Source of the DNA: Arthrobacter pascens
GTDB taxonomy: Bacteria > Actinomycetota > Actinomycetes > Actinomycetales > Micrococcaceae
Length of the DNA stretch: 64,000 nucleotides
Assembly (NCBI RefSeq): GCF_017052465.1
Contig: NZ_JAFHKT010000111.1
Span: forward strand, 1 to 64,000
Direction: 5' to 3'
In this document: positions 17,541 through 26,860 of the stretch, piece after piece
Layout of the letters: each line of letters begins with the position of its first letter
Numbering within the stretch: position 1 is the stretch's first letter
The notes under the pieces: generated by a model
The model's database searches: none
What the model saw: only the letters and a program-made list of their open reading frames with translations
Told to the model about the DNA's origin: nothing
Translations under genes and position numbers: made by a program

Positions 17541-18065
17541 ATGGGTAAATGGGAGGACTTCGACGCCGTGAGCGTGGCGCGAAGCCTCTTGGCCATCTAC
17601 CTCACCGGCCTGGCCCTAGTGGCGTATTGGCCCTCCCCCGTTGACCGGCCGGTCGCTGGCAAGCTGCAGGCAGCGCTCTTCGCCCTCCACGCGGCCGGTC
17701 TCCCGCAGCTGATCAACTACAACTTCATTGAGTTCGCGTCTAATATCCTCATGTTCGCGCCGATCGGGGCGATGGCGGCGTTGGCTTTTCCGGCATTCCA
17801 TCGCGGACGGATCATCATGGCTGCTTTCCTGGCGTCCTGCTGCATGGAGGCTGGCCAGCTGCTGTTCTTGCACGACCGATTCCCGAGCGCCATGGATCTC
17901 GTGGCCAATACCAGCGGCGCGATGCTGGGGCTTTGGATCTTAGGCGAGGTGGAGGAACGGTTTCGACAGGCTGGTTTCGACAAGCTCAACCACCGGTGGA
18001 TTCGACAGGCTCAACCAGCACTGCCGCCTAAACCCGACCGGCCTCCGAAGATTGGTTTCGACTAG
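17541..18065 (+). CDS. VanZ-like membrane protein with repeat-derived tail
   Basis: A 174-residue protein with several hydrophobic segments: LLAIYLTGLALVAYW, FIEFASNILMFAPIGAMAALAF and IIMAAFLASCCMEAGQLLFL. It then has RFPSAMDLVANTSGAMLGLWI, the DxxxNTxGxxxG motif of the VanZ family. Function is unknown beyond the link of VanZ to teicoplanin resistance. After residue about 141 the protein is encoded by short dispersed repeats (TTTCGACAGGCT), so the last 33 residues are probably not part of the ancestral protein. The start ATG 17541 lacks a clear ribosome site; GTG 17568 is an option. It diverges from galU. Confidence 0.78.
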   Translation: MGKWEDFDAVSVARSLLAIYLTGLALVAYWPSPVDRPVAGKLQAALFALHAAGLPQLINYNFIEFASNILMFAPIGAMAALAFPAFHRGRIIMAAFLASCCMEAGQLLFLHDRFPSAMDLVANTSGAMLGLWILGEVEERFRQAGFDKLNHRWIRQAQPALPPKPDRPPKIGFD

Positions 18066-18130
18066 CTGGTTTCGACAGGCTCAACCACCGGTGATTTCGA
18101 CAGGCTGGTTTCGACCAGCTCAACCGCCAG
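17959..18130. repeat. Cluster of dispersed short repeats (GGTTTCGACAGGCTCAACC type)
   Basis: At least seven full or partial copies of a unit close to GGTTTCGACAGGCTCAACC, some followed by ACCGGTG, occupy this stretch. The copies start near 17959, 17973, 18000, 18053, 18069, 18094 and 18109. Translated on the minus strand they give SLSKPACRN-like peptides. Similar units are widespread between genes in Micrococcales, from general knowledge. The cluster covers the end of the VanZ-like gene and abuts the end of the enoyl-CoA hydratase gene. Confidence 0.85.
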
Positions 18131-18133
18131 GGC

Positions 18134-18916
18134 TCAATCACCAGCAAATCTGGGTTCGCGCTTTTCCTGGAACGCGCGGAAGCCTTCGGCGTAGTCCTCG
18201 CTCTTGCAGAGCCTTGCCTGCTCAGCATTTTCCTCTTGCATCGAGGTCCACAGGCCCAGGCGCTGGTCGCGGATGTGCGCCACCAGCTCCTTGCTCGCCT
18301 TGAAGGCGCCCGTCGCGCCGGTGGCAACCTTAGCGACTATGGCTCGCGTCGACTCCAGCAGCTCGCCGGCTGGCATCGCCCGGCTGAACATTCCTTGGGC
18401 CACTGCCTCTGCCCCAGAAATCAGCTCGGCTGTGTAGATCAGGTCCAGCGTGCGGTGCATGCCCAGCCGCTCCGTGTAGTACCAGTGCCCGCCGGAGTCG
18501 AGCGTGGCGCCCAGCTTGGCGAACGGCGAGCCGAACTTCGCGTTCTCCGCCACGTACACCACGTCCGTGGCCAGCAGCAGCCCGAGCCCCACGCCCAAAC
18601 AGGCTCCCTGGGCGGCGGCGAACGTGGGCGCCGGGAAGGAAGCCATCTTCTGCAACAGCGGCTGCACTAGCCCGCCCAGGTACGCCTCGGCATCGTCGCT
18701 CTCCGGCGTCACACCCGCAATGTCCCGGCCCGCACAGAAGGCGCGTCCCTCTCCCCTGAGCAGCAGCGCCCGCACCTCACCGCGTGACGCGGCGGCAGCG
18801 GCGTCGTCGTACGCCTGTGTTAAATCCGCCAGCGCGTGCTCGTCGAGGGAGTTCAGCTTGTACGGGGCGTTCAGGACGACTTCGGCGACGCCGTTGTCGA
18901 TGGAGAGGGAGATCAT
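18134..18916 (-). CDS. Enoyl-CoA hydratase/isomerase family protein (PaaG/PaaF-like)
   Basis: A crotonase-fold enzyme of 260 residues. The motifs ALLLRGEGRAFCAGRDIAG and AAAQGACLGVGLGLLLATDVVYVAE supply the oxyanion-hole residues, and KLGATLDSGGHWYYTERLG follows. Its position directly after paaE suggests it acts in the lower phenylacetate route, as the ring 1,2-epoxyphenylacetyl-CoA isomerase (PaaG) or the hydratase (PaaF); sequence alone does not decide. ATG 18916 is preceded by AAGGAAAC. A longer frame exists, but its extra codons come from the dispersed repeat upstream (giving VEPAETRK), so I reject them. The gap of 90 bp to paaE is filled by that repeat. Confidence 0.88.
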   Translation of the reverse strand: MISLSIDNGVAEVVLNAPYKLNSLDEHALADLTQAYDDAAAAASRGEVRALLLRGEGRAFCAGRDIAGVTPESDDAEAYLGGLVQPLLQKMASFPAPTFAAAQGACLGVGLGLLLATDVVYVAENAKFGSPFAKLGATLDSGGHWYYTERLGMHRTLDLIYTAELISGAEAVAQGMFSRAMPAGELLESTRAIVAKVATGATGAFKASKELVAHIRDQRLGLWTSMQEENAEQARLCKSEDYAEGFRAFQEKREPRFAGD

Positions 18917-18929
18917 TGTTTCCTTCTTT

Positions 18930-18998
18930 CGGGTTTCGGCGGGCTCGACCGGCGGTATTCGATTTCTTGATTTCGACAAGCTCAATCAGCGAAACCAC
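18930..18998. repeat. Degenerate dispersed repeat copies between paaE and the hydratase gene
   Basis: GGGTTTCGGCGGGCTCGACC at 18936 and ATTTCGACAAGCTCAATCAG near 18970 are diverged copies of the unit clustered at 17959-18130. They account for nearly all of the intergenic space. Confidence 0.8.
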
Positions 18999-19006
18999 CG
19001 GTGTAG

Positions 19007-20245
19007 TTACACGTCGAAGTCGACTGTGACTTCCTTGCTGGTGGGGTGCGACTGGCAGGTCAGGACGTAGCCCTTGTCCAGCTCATCCTGCTCCAGCGCG
19101 TAGTTTTCGTCCATGGTGACGCTGCCGGTGACCACCTTGGCGCGGCACGTGCCGCACACTCCGCCGGCGCACGCGAACGGCACGTCCGGGCGGACGCGCA
19201 GCGCCGCGTTGAGGATGGACTCGCGGGCGTGCGTGGGGCTGGCCACCTCGCCCTGCAGGCCGTCCAGCTTGAACGTGATCTTGTACGTCTCCTTGGACTC
19301 GTCCTCGACGACGGGACGGCCGGCGTTGCCCTCGGGCCGGTCCGGCTTACCGGAGGTGAACAGCTCGAAGCGGATGTGCTCGGGCTTCACGCCGCGCTCG
19401 GCCAAGGTGTCCCGGCACAGCTGCACCAGCTCGAACGGCCCGCACAGGAACCACTCGTCCACGTCGTCCGCGTGGAGGGCGGTGCCCAGCAGCGCCCGGA
19501 GCTTCTCGGCGTCGATCCGGCCGCTCAGCAGCGGCGCGATCCGCTGCTCGCGGGACAGCACGTGGTGCAGCGCCAGGCGCGACGGATACTTGTCCTTCAG
19601 GTCCGCGAGCTCCTCCAGGAACATCACGTCCATGGCGGCCTTGTTGGCGTAGATCAGGTCGAAGCGGGTGTCCGGGTTCGCGGCCAGCAGCGTGCGGGCG
19701 ATCGCGATCACCGGGGTGATGCCCGAGCCCGCGGCAATCGCGACGAACGTCCCCGGCTCCCCCGCCAGCTCACTTGCCATCTCCTGCGGGCGGTTCATGG
19801 AGCTCATCACATTTTGCTCCACGGCCTGGCCGTCGCGGCCGTGCTTGGAGACGAACGCACCCATCGGGCTCATCACGTCCAGCGTGTCCCCGGCCTTCAG
19901 CTCGGCGTTCGCCCACGTGGAGAACAGCCCGCCCAGGTCCTTCTTGATGGCCACGCGGATCTCGCTGCTGCCGTCCTCGAAGCTGCGCGGCTCGGCGCAG
20001 ATGGAGTAGCTGCGGCGGATCTCCTTCGGCTCGCCGGTCTCGTCCGGCAGCGTGGTGCGCAGGGCCACGTACTGGCCCGGCAGGTAGTCGAAGTGGCCGG
20101 CCAGCCCGGCCGGCACCGCGAAGGTCACCTCAATGGCGTCCTCGGTGAGCCGGCGCACCTCCGCGACGGTGAGGGTGTGGAAGGACGGACGACGGCGGCC
20201 GGTGGCCTGCGCCGTTTCGGCGGCAGTCTGGCGGACAACAGGCAT
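19007..20245 (-). CDS. paaE: Phenylacetyl-CoA epoxidase reductase subunit PaaE
   Basis: This reductase passes electrons from NADPH to the diiron subunit of the epoxidase. The 412-residue protein joins a ferredoxin-NADP reductase part (RRSYSICAEP for FAD, AAGSGITPVIAI and FLCGPFELV for NADPH) to a C-terminal plant-type 2Fe-2S domain with CAGGVCGTCRAKV and LTCQSHP. The ATG at 20245 has AAGGAAAC upstream. It follows paaD after 10 bases and is the fifth gene of a coupled operon. The N terminus is about 50 residues longer than E. coli PaaE, ahead of the FHTLTVAEVRRLTEDA start of the domain. Confidence 0.95.
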   Translation of the reverse strand: MPVVRQTAAETAQATGRRRPSFHTLTVAEVRRLTEDAIEVTFAVPAGLAGHFDYLPGQYVALRTTLPDETGEPKEIRRSYSICAEPRSFEDGSSEIRVAIKKDLGGLFSTWANAELKAGDTLDVMSPMGAFVSKHGRDGQAVEQNVMSSMNRPQEMASELAGEPGTFVAIAAGSGITPVIAIARTLLAANPDTRFDLIYANKAAMDVMFLEELADLKDKYPSRLALHHVLSREQRIAPLLSGRIDAEKLRALLGTALHADDVDEWFLCGPFELVQLCRDTLAERGVKPEHIRFELFTSGKPDRPEGNAGRPVVEDESKETYKITFKLDGLQGEVASPTHARESILNAALRVRPDVPFACAGGVCGTCRAKVVTGSVTMDENYALEQDELDKGYVLTCQSHPTSKEVTVDFDV

Positions 20246-20255
20246 GGGAGTTTCC

Positions 20256-20804
20256 TTACAGGACTTTGAAGTAGTCGAACGGTTCCCTGCAGTCCTGGCA
20301 CACGTACAGCGCCTTGCAGGAGGTGGAACCGAAGCGGGTGAGTTCCTTGGTGTTCAGCGACGAGCACTGCGGGCATTTCACGGCGATGCTCAGGCGCACC
20401 GGGCCGTTGTGGCCCAGCGCAGCGCGGCCGCTGGGAGGGGCGATGCCGTACTCCTGCAGCTTGGCCTTGCCGGCCTCCGTCATCCAGTCCGTGGTCCAGG
20501 CCGGGGCGAGCACCAGCTCAACGTGGACGCTGGGGTAGCCCTCCTTGTGGAAGGCCGCCTTGAGGTCGTCCCGGATGGCGTCCATTGCCGGGCAGCCCGA
20601 GTAGGTGGGCGTGATGGTGACCTGCACAGCGGGCACCAGCCCGCCGTCGTCGAACAGCCGCACCGCGCGCAGGATGCCCAGGTCCTCAATGGTGAGCACC
20701 GGGATCTCGGGATCGCAGACGGTGGCCGCGATGGCCCACGCCTTCTGCTCGGCGGTGACCCCCGCGTGACGGGTGCCCGGCTCCTGAACGTACACGACAG
20801 TCAC
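20256..20804 (-). CDS. paaD: Phenylacetate pathway protein PaaD (SUF/MIP18-like)
   Basis: PaaD is thought to help assemble the iron centres of the epoxidase complex. The 182-residue protein has the MIP18 core (AATVCDPEIPVLTIEDLGI, ITPTYSGCPAM) and a C-terminal zinc-ribbon-like part with CPQC and CQDC pairs, as in known PaaD. Its GTG start overlaps the paaC stop as GTGA, so translation is coupled. Length and order match paaABCDE operons elsewhere. Confidence 0.95.
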   Translation of the reverse strand: MTVVYVQEPGTRHAGVTAEQKAWAIAATVCDPEIPVLTIEDLGILRAVRLFDDGGLVPAVQVTITPTYSGCPAMDAIRDDLKAAFHKEGYPSVHVELVLAPAWTTDWMTEAGKAKLQEYGIAPPSGRAALGHNGPVRLSIAVKCPQCSSLNTKELTRFGSTSCKALYVCQDCREPFDYFKVL

Positions 20805-21748
20805 CAGCTTGCTCCGGGATGCTCGCGGGCCAGCACCTGCATCTCGGCGAGGATGTAGCCCAGGTGTTCGGAGTGCTTGCCGCGGCGGCCGCCGCCCGGC
20901 GCTGCCGGAACGTTGGGAACCTCCAGCTCCGCTTCGGCGAAGACCGCTCCGGTGAGGCGGTCAAAGTCAGCCCTCAGGCTGGAAGGCTCGACGGCGGTGC
21001 CGGCCTCAGCCAGGCGGGAGGTCAGCTCGTCGTCCACGAAGAGCTCCTCGACGTACGGCCAGATGAGCCGCAGGCCGTGGGTGATGCGGCGCCGGGATTC
21101 CTCGGTGCCCTGGGCCAGCCGGAGGATCCACTGCGCGCTGTGGTCGCGGTGGTAGTCCACCTCCTTGACGGCCTTGGCGGAGATCGCGGCGAGCGTGGCA
21201 TCCGTGGACTCGGTCAGCCGGCGGTAAAGCTCGAACTGGTAGTAGCTCACCACGAACTGGCGCGCGATGGTGACGGCGAAGTCCCCGTTGGGCTGCTCGA
21301 ACAGGTGGGCGGAGCGGAACTCATGCTCGCGGCGGAAGTACGCGAGCTCGTCCTCGCTCTTCTCCCACGCTCCCCCGGCGTAGCTGAGGAAGGACCGGGC
21401 GTGGCCCAGCTGGTCGAGCGCAATGTTGCCCAGGGCCACGTCCTCCTCCAGCTCCGGTGCGCGGGAGATCCAGTGGCCCAGGCGCTGGGCCAGGATGAGG
21501 GCGTCGTCGCCCAGGCGCAGGGCGTACTCGGCCGCGTCCTCGGACGGCTTCACCAGGCCGGTGCGGACCTCGAGCGCGATGTCCTCCGGCCGGAGCGCGT
21601 TGCCCGGCGTGATGCGGGTGGCGCTGGCGGAGGAGTCGCCACTGCCGGCGACGCCGACGGAGATGTCGCCGTGGCCTTCGGTATCAGGGGCCACGCCGGC
21701 GAGGGACCCGGTGCGAGCTTGCGAGCTGTGGGAGCCGGTGGGGATCAC
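20801..21748 (-). CDS. paaC: Phenylacetyl-CoA epoxidase structural subunit PaaC
   Basis: PaaC is the diiron-fold partner of PaaA that lacks the metal site and stabilises the complex. The core is recognised by EYALRLGDDALILAQRLGHWISRAPELEEDVALGNIALDQLGHAR and DYHRDHSAQWILRLAQGTEES. The GTG at 21748 overlaps the paaB stop (GTGA) and gives 315 residues. That is about 60 longer than the E. coli protein because of an Ala/Gly/Ser-rich N-terminal leader with no recognised domain. A start further inside, near the EDIALEVRTG segment, would need an unlinked ribosome site that I do not see. Confidence 0.93.
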   Translation of the reverse strand: MIPTGSHSSQARTGSLAGVAPDTEGHGDISVGVAGSGDSSASATRITPGNALRPEDIALEVRTGLVKPSEDAAEYALRLGDDALILAQRLGHWISRAPELEEDVALGNIALDQLGHARSFLSYAGGAWEKSEDELAYFRREHEFRSAHLFEQPNGDFAVTIARQFVVSYYQFELYRRLTESTDATLAAISAKAVKEVDYHRDHSAQWILRLAQGTEESRRRITHGLRLIWPYVEELFVDDELTSRLAEAGTAVEPSSLRADFDRLTGAVFAEAELEVPNVPAAPGGGRRGKHSEHLGYILAEMQVLAREHPGASW

Positions 21749-22137
21749 AGGTGCTTCACTCCTTCGCTCTTGGTGTAGTACGTGGCGTGGCGGTAGTCCT
21801 TGCCCTGCGGGGATTCGAAGAAGGAACCCTTGGCATCGGGATCGCTGGCGGCGATGGCGTCCGCCGGGACCACCCAGATGGACACGCCCTCGTTGCGGCG
21901 CGTGTAGAGGTCGCGGGCATTGCGGAGGGCCATGGCGGCATCCGGCGCGTGCAGGCTTCCCGCATGAACGTGGCTGAGCCCGCGGCTGGACCGCACGAAA
22001 ACCTCCCACAGCGGCCAAACGCTGCGGGGGGCACTGCTCTCGCTGCTAGTTTCCGGGCCTGCCGGGACCTTGGCCGCTGTGCTTTCTACTGCTCCGGCGG
22101 AGCTGGCCGGTACTTCCGGGTTGCCGTGGGGGCTCAT
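21745..22137 (-). CDS. paaB: Phenylacetyl-CoA epoxidase subunit PaaB
   Basis: PaaB bridges the PaaAC units in the multicomponent epoxidase. The conserved part is [39 protein letters not shown] and the end [19 protein letters not shown]. The ATG at 22137 overlaps the paaA stop (ATGA), giving 130 residues. The first 35-40 are a low-complexity extension rich in Ala, Ser and Pro not present in shorter homologs such as that of E. coli. Confidence 0.95.
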   Translation of the reverse strand: MSPHGNPEVPASSAGAVESTAAKVPAGPETSSESSAPRSVWPLWEVFVRSSRGLSHVHAGSLHAPDAAMALRNARDLYTRRNEGVSIWVVPADAIAASDPDAKGSFFESPQGKDYRHATYYTKSEGVKHL

Positions 22138-23165
22138 GCTGCGAATTCCTTTTCTGCGTGCTTGCGTGCCTGTTTTGCCGCATAGGCGGCCGCTGCCTCG
22201 CGGACCCAGGCGCCGTCGTCGTGCGCTTCCCTGCGGCGTTCCAGCCGCTGGGCGTTGCAGGGGCCGCGGCCGGCGAGGACTTCCTTGAACTCCTCCCAGT
22301 CCAGCGGGCCGTGCTCCCACTTCTTCGTCTCTTCGTTGAAGCGGACTTCGCTGTCCGGGAGGGTGAGGCCGAGGACCCTGACCTGCTCCACCATCATGCC
22401 GACGAAGCGGCTGCGCAGTTCGTCGTTGCTGAAGCGCTTGATGTTCCAGGCCATTGACTGCTTGGAGTTGGGCGAATCGTCGTCCGGCGGGCCGAACATC
22501 ATCAGGGCCGGGGCGTACCAGCGGTTCACGGCATCCTGGGCCATCTGCTTCTGCGCGGGCGTGCCGTTGGAGAGTTCCAGCAGGATCTCGAATCCCTGGC
22601 GCTGGTGGAAGGACTCTTCCTTGCAGATTCGGACCATGGCGCGGCCGTACGGTCCGTAAGACGCGCGGCACAGCGGCACCTGGTTGCAGATCGCGGCACC
22701 GTCAACCAGCCAGCCGATGGCACCCATGTCGGCCCAGGTCAGAGCGGGGTAGTTGAAGATCGAAGAGTAGCGGGCCTTGCCGGCGATGAGGTCGTCCATC
22801 ATCTTGTCGCGGCTCTGGCCCAGCGTCTCGGCGGCGGAGTAGAGGTAGAGCCCGTGGCCGGCCTCGTCCTGGACCTTGGCCATGAGGATGGCCTTGCGCT
22901 TCAGGCTCGGCGCGCGGGAGATCCAGTTGGCCTCCGGCTGCATCCCGATGATCTCAGAGTGCGCGTGCTGCGAGATCTGGCGCAGCAGCGTCTTGCGGTA
23001 CGCCGCGGGCATCCAGTCCTTCGGCTCGATCCGGGAGTCCTCGGCCATGACACGGTCAAAGTACGCCTGCCCCTCCGCCTCGAGCTGTGCCGTCTGGTCC
23101 TGAGCGTCGCCGGCCCCGGGGCCCGCCGGCTGGTCAGGCACTGACTGCAGATTCTGCGATGCCAT
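22134..23165 (-). CDS. paaA: Phenylacetyl-CoA 1,2-epoxidase catalytic subunit PaaA
   Basis: PaaA is the diiron monooxygenase that epoxidises the aromatic ring of phenylacetyl-CoA. The 343-residue protein carries [17 protein letters not shown] and [15 protein letters not shown], which hold the Glu/His metal ligands, and [16 protein letters not shown] upstream of them. ATG 23165 fits the family start; GGAG lies shortly upstream. It is the first gene of the operon and is preceded by a PaaR-like operator at 23203-23224. A 90-bp piece of a paaA gene (equivalent to 22696-22785) also occurs at 41637-41726. Confidence 0.96.
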   Translation of the reverse strand: MASQNLQSVPDQPAGPGAGDAQDQTAQLEAEGQAYFDRVMAEDSRIEPKDWMPAAYRKTLLRQISQHAHSEIIGMQPEANWISRAPSLKRKAILMAKVQDEAGHGLYLYSAAETLGQSRDKMMDDLIAGKARYSSIFNYPALTWADMGAIGWLVDGAAICNQVPLCRASYGPYGRAMVRICKEESFHQRQGFEILLELSNGTPAQKQMAQDAVNRWYAPALMMFGPPDDDSPNSKQSMAWNIKRFSNDELRSRFVGMMVEQVRVLGLTLPDSEVRFNEETKKWEHGPLDWEEFKEVLAGRGPCNAQRLERRREAHDDGAWVREAAAAYAAKQARKHAEKEFAA

Positions 23166-23202
23166 GGTTGCTCCTATGCATTCACGTCCGTACTCGGAAA
23201 TT

Positions 23203-23224
23203 ATTTACCGACCGTTCGTTCAGG
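23203..23224. promoter_or_regulatory. Candidate PaaR (TetR-type) operator upstream of paaA
   Basis: The 22 bases contain TACCGACCGTTCGTTCAGG. They agree at nearly all fixed positions with the PaaR operator pattern I recall from Corynebacterium glutamicum (ACTnACCGnnCGnn, then CGGTnAGT). The site lies about 40 bp upstream of the paaA start, where a repressor would block transcription. No paaR gene is in the window. Confidence 0.6.
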
Positions 23225-23264
23225 ATATGCGGAAGCCGAGGAGGGCGTCAAGCACAGAGCTGAG

Positions 23265-23305
23265 ACAAAAAAGCGCCGCTGTCTTCCCTTGAAGACAGCG
23301 GCGCT
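23265..23305 (-). terminator. Intrinsic terminator of the rml operon
   Basis: A perfect 15-bp stem, 23272-23286 with 23291-23305, has a 4-base loop. On the minus strand it is followed by a T run (TTTTTT), downstream of the rmlCD stop. The paaA promoter region lies just beyond it. Confidence 0.92.
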
Positions 23306-23338
23306 ACACGGCAACGAACCGGTTTGAGTTGTGTGGGC

Positions 23339-24745
23339 CTACTTGAGATATGCGGTTAGAGCCTCGCCGGATTGCCGGGGAGAGAAGCCTGCAGCCCTGA
23401 TCTTGCTGAGTTCCAGTGCACTGTTCAGCGGCCGGGGCGCGGCTGCCTTGCCCTTAAAGTACTCGGCGGTGCTGACACCCGTTACATCGTCCCTGGAAGC
23501 ACCGGTCAGTTCGTATACGTCGGCAGCAATTTCTGCCCAGGACTGCGGCTCGCCGTCATTACTGAGGTTGTACGTCCCGTATGCCGCATCACTGTCGAGC
23601 AGGTGCCGTATGCCGGCCGCAATGTCTTGAGCGAAGGATAGGCGTCCCACCTGGTCATTCACCACGGAGGGACGGATACCCTTTTGCGCCAGAGTGGCCA
23701 TGGTGCGGACGAAGTTGTTCCCTTCTCCGATGACCCAACTGGTGCGCAAGATGTAATGGTGCGGCACCACGCTGACCACTGCGTCCCCTGCCGCCTTGGT
23801 CTGTCCATAGACGCCCAACGGAGTGAACGGCTCGCTTTCGCTGTGCGCCTGAAGAGTGCCATCGAAAACGTAGTCCGACGAAACATGCACAAGGGTCAAG
23901 TCATGCTCCACAGCGACGCGGGCCAGCCGGGCTACTGCATTGACGTTGACCGCCCACGCCGCGGCGCGGCCTTCCGGAGTCTCCGCCGTGTCGACTGCCG
24001 TGTATGCAGCCGCATTGATAATGGTGCTGTAGTTCTTCCAATTCATGTTGCGGAATGACTCTTCGCAGGCTAGATCAAACTGAGACCGCCCCACGAACTC
24101 AACCGACGTGTCGCCGTCGTAGACCTGCCGAAGCGCCTTGCCTAGTTGGCCGCCTGCTCCGAGCACCAAAATCTTCTTGGGCGCCATCGGTCGAACTTGG
24201 GCCAACCGTGGGTGGGCCTTGTCCTTGTCCGACAGTTCCGCCTGGCTCAGTGGAATCGGCCATTGAACGGCGGCTGTTTCATCGGCCAGGTTGAGGAATG
24301 TGTATTGACCCTGCGCATCAGCGGACCAGTGGTCGTTGACGAGGTAGGTGTACGCCGTATTGTCTTCGAGTGTCTGGAATGCGTTGCCCACGCCGCGCGG
24401 GATGAAGATTGCCTGGCTGGCATCCAGTTCAGCTGTAAATACCGCACCGAAGGACGGACCTTCCCGCAGATCAACCCACGCCCCGAAAATTCTGCCGGTG
24501 GCGACGGAGATGAACTTGTCCCACGGTTCGGCGTGAATGCCGCGCGTGGTTCCTGCCTTCTCGTTGAAGGAGATGTTGTTCTGGACAGGTCGGAAATCGG
24601 GCAGGCCAAGGTCGATCATCTTCTCGCGCTGCCAGTTTTCCTTGAACCATCCCCTGTTGTCCCCATGCACAGGGAGGTCATACAGGACGACGCCGGGAAT
24701 AGGCGTTGTATGCGAACTGAGGGGCTTCGAAAATTCGAGTGCCAT
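23339..24745 (-). CDS. Fused dTDP-4-dehydrorhamnose 3,5-epimerase/reductase (RmlC-RmlD)
   Basis: The two last steps of dTDP-L-rhamnose synthesis appear joined in 468 residues. Residues 1-190 form the RmlC cupin (GTTRGIHAEPWDKFISV with the base His, VDLREGPSFGAVF, IPRGVGNAFQTLEDNTAYTYLV). From about 195 the chain is RmlD: KKILVLGAGGQLGKAL for NADP binding, LVHVSSDYVFDG, and YGQTKAAGD as the YxxxK motif. RmlC-RmlD fusions occur in several actinobacteria. The stop of rmlB lies 4 bases upstream of the ATG at 24745, so the genes form an operon. The cupin active site differs in detail from classic RmlC, so the epimerase step is a family inference. Confidence 0.9.
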   Translation of the reverse strand: MALEFSKPLSSHTTPIPGVVLYDLPVHGDNRGWFKENWQREKMIDLGLPDFRPVQNNISFNEKAGTTRGIHAEPWDKFISVATGRIFGAWVDLREGPSFGAVFTAELDASQAIFIPRGVGNAFQTLEDNTAYTYLVNDHWSADAQGQYTFLNLADETAAVQWPIPLSQAELSDKDKAHPRLAQVRPMAPKKILVLGAGGQLGKALRQVYDGDTSVEFVGRSQFDLACEESFRNMNWKNYSTIINAAAYTAVDTAETPEGRAAAWAVNVNAVARLARVAVEHDLTLVHVSSDYVFDGTLQAHSESEPFTPLGVYGQTKAAGDAVVSVVPHHYILRTSWVIGEGNNFVRTMATLAQKGIRPSVVNDQVGRLSFAQDIAAGIRHLLDSDAAYGTYNLSNDGEPQSWAEIAADVYELTGASRDDVTGVSTAEYFKGKAAAPRPLNSALELSKIRAAGFSPRQSGEALTAYLK

Positions 24746-24748
24746 GCC

Positions 24749-25810
<1,062 letters not shown>

Positions 25811-25812
25811 TC

Positions 25813-26709
25813 ATGCGCGGAATTATCCTCGCCGGGGGGACCGGTTCAAGACTTCATCCGATTACATTGGGCATCAGCAAGCAGCTGGTCCCGGTTTATG
25901 ACAAACCAATGATTTACTACCCGTTGTCCACCCTGATGCTCGCCGGCATTCGCGACATCCTGATCATCACCACTCCGCACGATGCCGACCAATTCCAGCG
26001 GTTGCTCGGTGACGGCAGCCAGTTCGGCATCAACATCACTTACACCCAGCAGCCCTCTCCGGACGGACTTGCCCAGGCGTTCGTCCTCGGCGCAGAGCAC
26101 ATCGGCGACGGTCCTGTGGCCCTAGTTCTGGGCGACAACATATTCTACGGCCAGGGCATGGGCACGCAGCTCCGGCGCTTCTCCAACATTGATGGCGGCG
26201 CAGTCTTCGGCTACCGTGTTGCGGATCCCACCGCCTATGGCGTGGTCGAGTTCGACGCGACCGGCAGGGCGATCTCGCTGGAAGAAAAGCCCGAAAAGCC
26301 GAAAAGCCACTACGCGGTACCGGGTCTCTATTTTTACGACAACGATGTTGTCGAAATCGCGCGGAACCTCAAGCCCTCCCCGCGTGGTGAACTCGAGATC
26401 ACGGACGTCAACCGCGAGTACCTCGAGCGCGGCAAACTCCAGGTCGAGATCCTCCCGCGCGGGACTGCATGGCTGGACACCGGTACCTTCGACTCTCTGA
26501 ACGAAGCCTCAGAGTTCGTCCGTACTGTTCAAAAGCGGCAAGGACTCTCCATTGGCTGTCCCGAAGAAATTGCTTGGCGCCTGGGCTTCCTAAGCGACGA
26601 CGAACTGCAGGAACGAGCTGAGCCGCTGGCCAAGAGCGGTTACGGGCGGTATCTGCTGGATCTAGTTGTCGAAGGTGCTGCAGAGCGCCTCGAGTTGTCC
26701 CTCCGGTAA
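25813..26709 (+). CDS. rfbA: Glucose-1-phosphate thymidylyltransferase
   Basis: The first enzyme of dTDP-rhamnose synthesis makes dTDP-glucose. The 298-residue protein starts [18 protein letters not shown], the diagnostic nucleotide-binding loop, and has [25 protein letters not shown] and the acceptor-side motif [23 protein letters not shown] 25813 is the family start; earlier in-frame starts add residues not seen in homologs. With the rmlB and rmlCD genes the whole pathway is present. Confidence 0.95.
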   Translation: MRGIILAGGTGSRLHPITLGISKQLVPVYDKPMIYYPLSTLMLAGIRDILIITTPHDADQFQRLLGDGSQFGINITYTQQPSPDGLAQAFVLGAEHIGDGPVALVLGDNIFYGQGMGTQLRRFSNIDGGAVFGYRVADPTAYGVVEFDATGRAISLEEKPEKPKSHYAVPGLYFYDNDVVEIARNLKPSPRGELEITDVNREYLERGKLQVEILPRGTAWLDTGTFDSLNEASEFVRTVQKRQGLSIGCPEEIAWRLGFLSDDELQERAEPLAKSGYGRYLLDLVVEGAAERLELSLR

Positions 26710-26860
26710 CCACAGCTTTTCAACGAAGTCAGGAGTCGCCCGCTGCTGACACGGTTCGTCACCGCTTGGGCGCTTGCTCAAGATTGTTCTAGCCCAAGAC
26801 GCTGCCTAGGCTGGCGGCTGGCGGAGTGGCCACAACCTCTGCTGCCGGGCTAGGAACCAC

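Noticed and set aside
18917..18985. 23-codon N-terminal extension of the enoyl-CoA hydratase
   Set aside because: The extension is encoded by the dispersed repeat and has no counterpart in the family; the ATG at 18916 has its own ribosome site.
19046..21778. Long plus-strand frames of 407 and 319 codons opposite paaE and paaC
   Set aside because: They mirror the codon bias of the paa genes and have no recognisable features.
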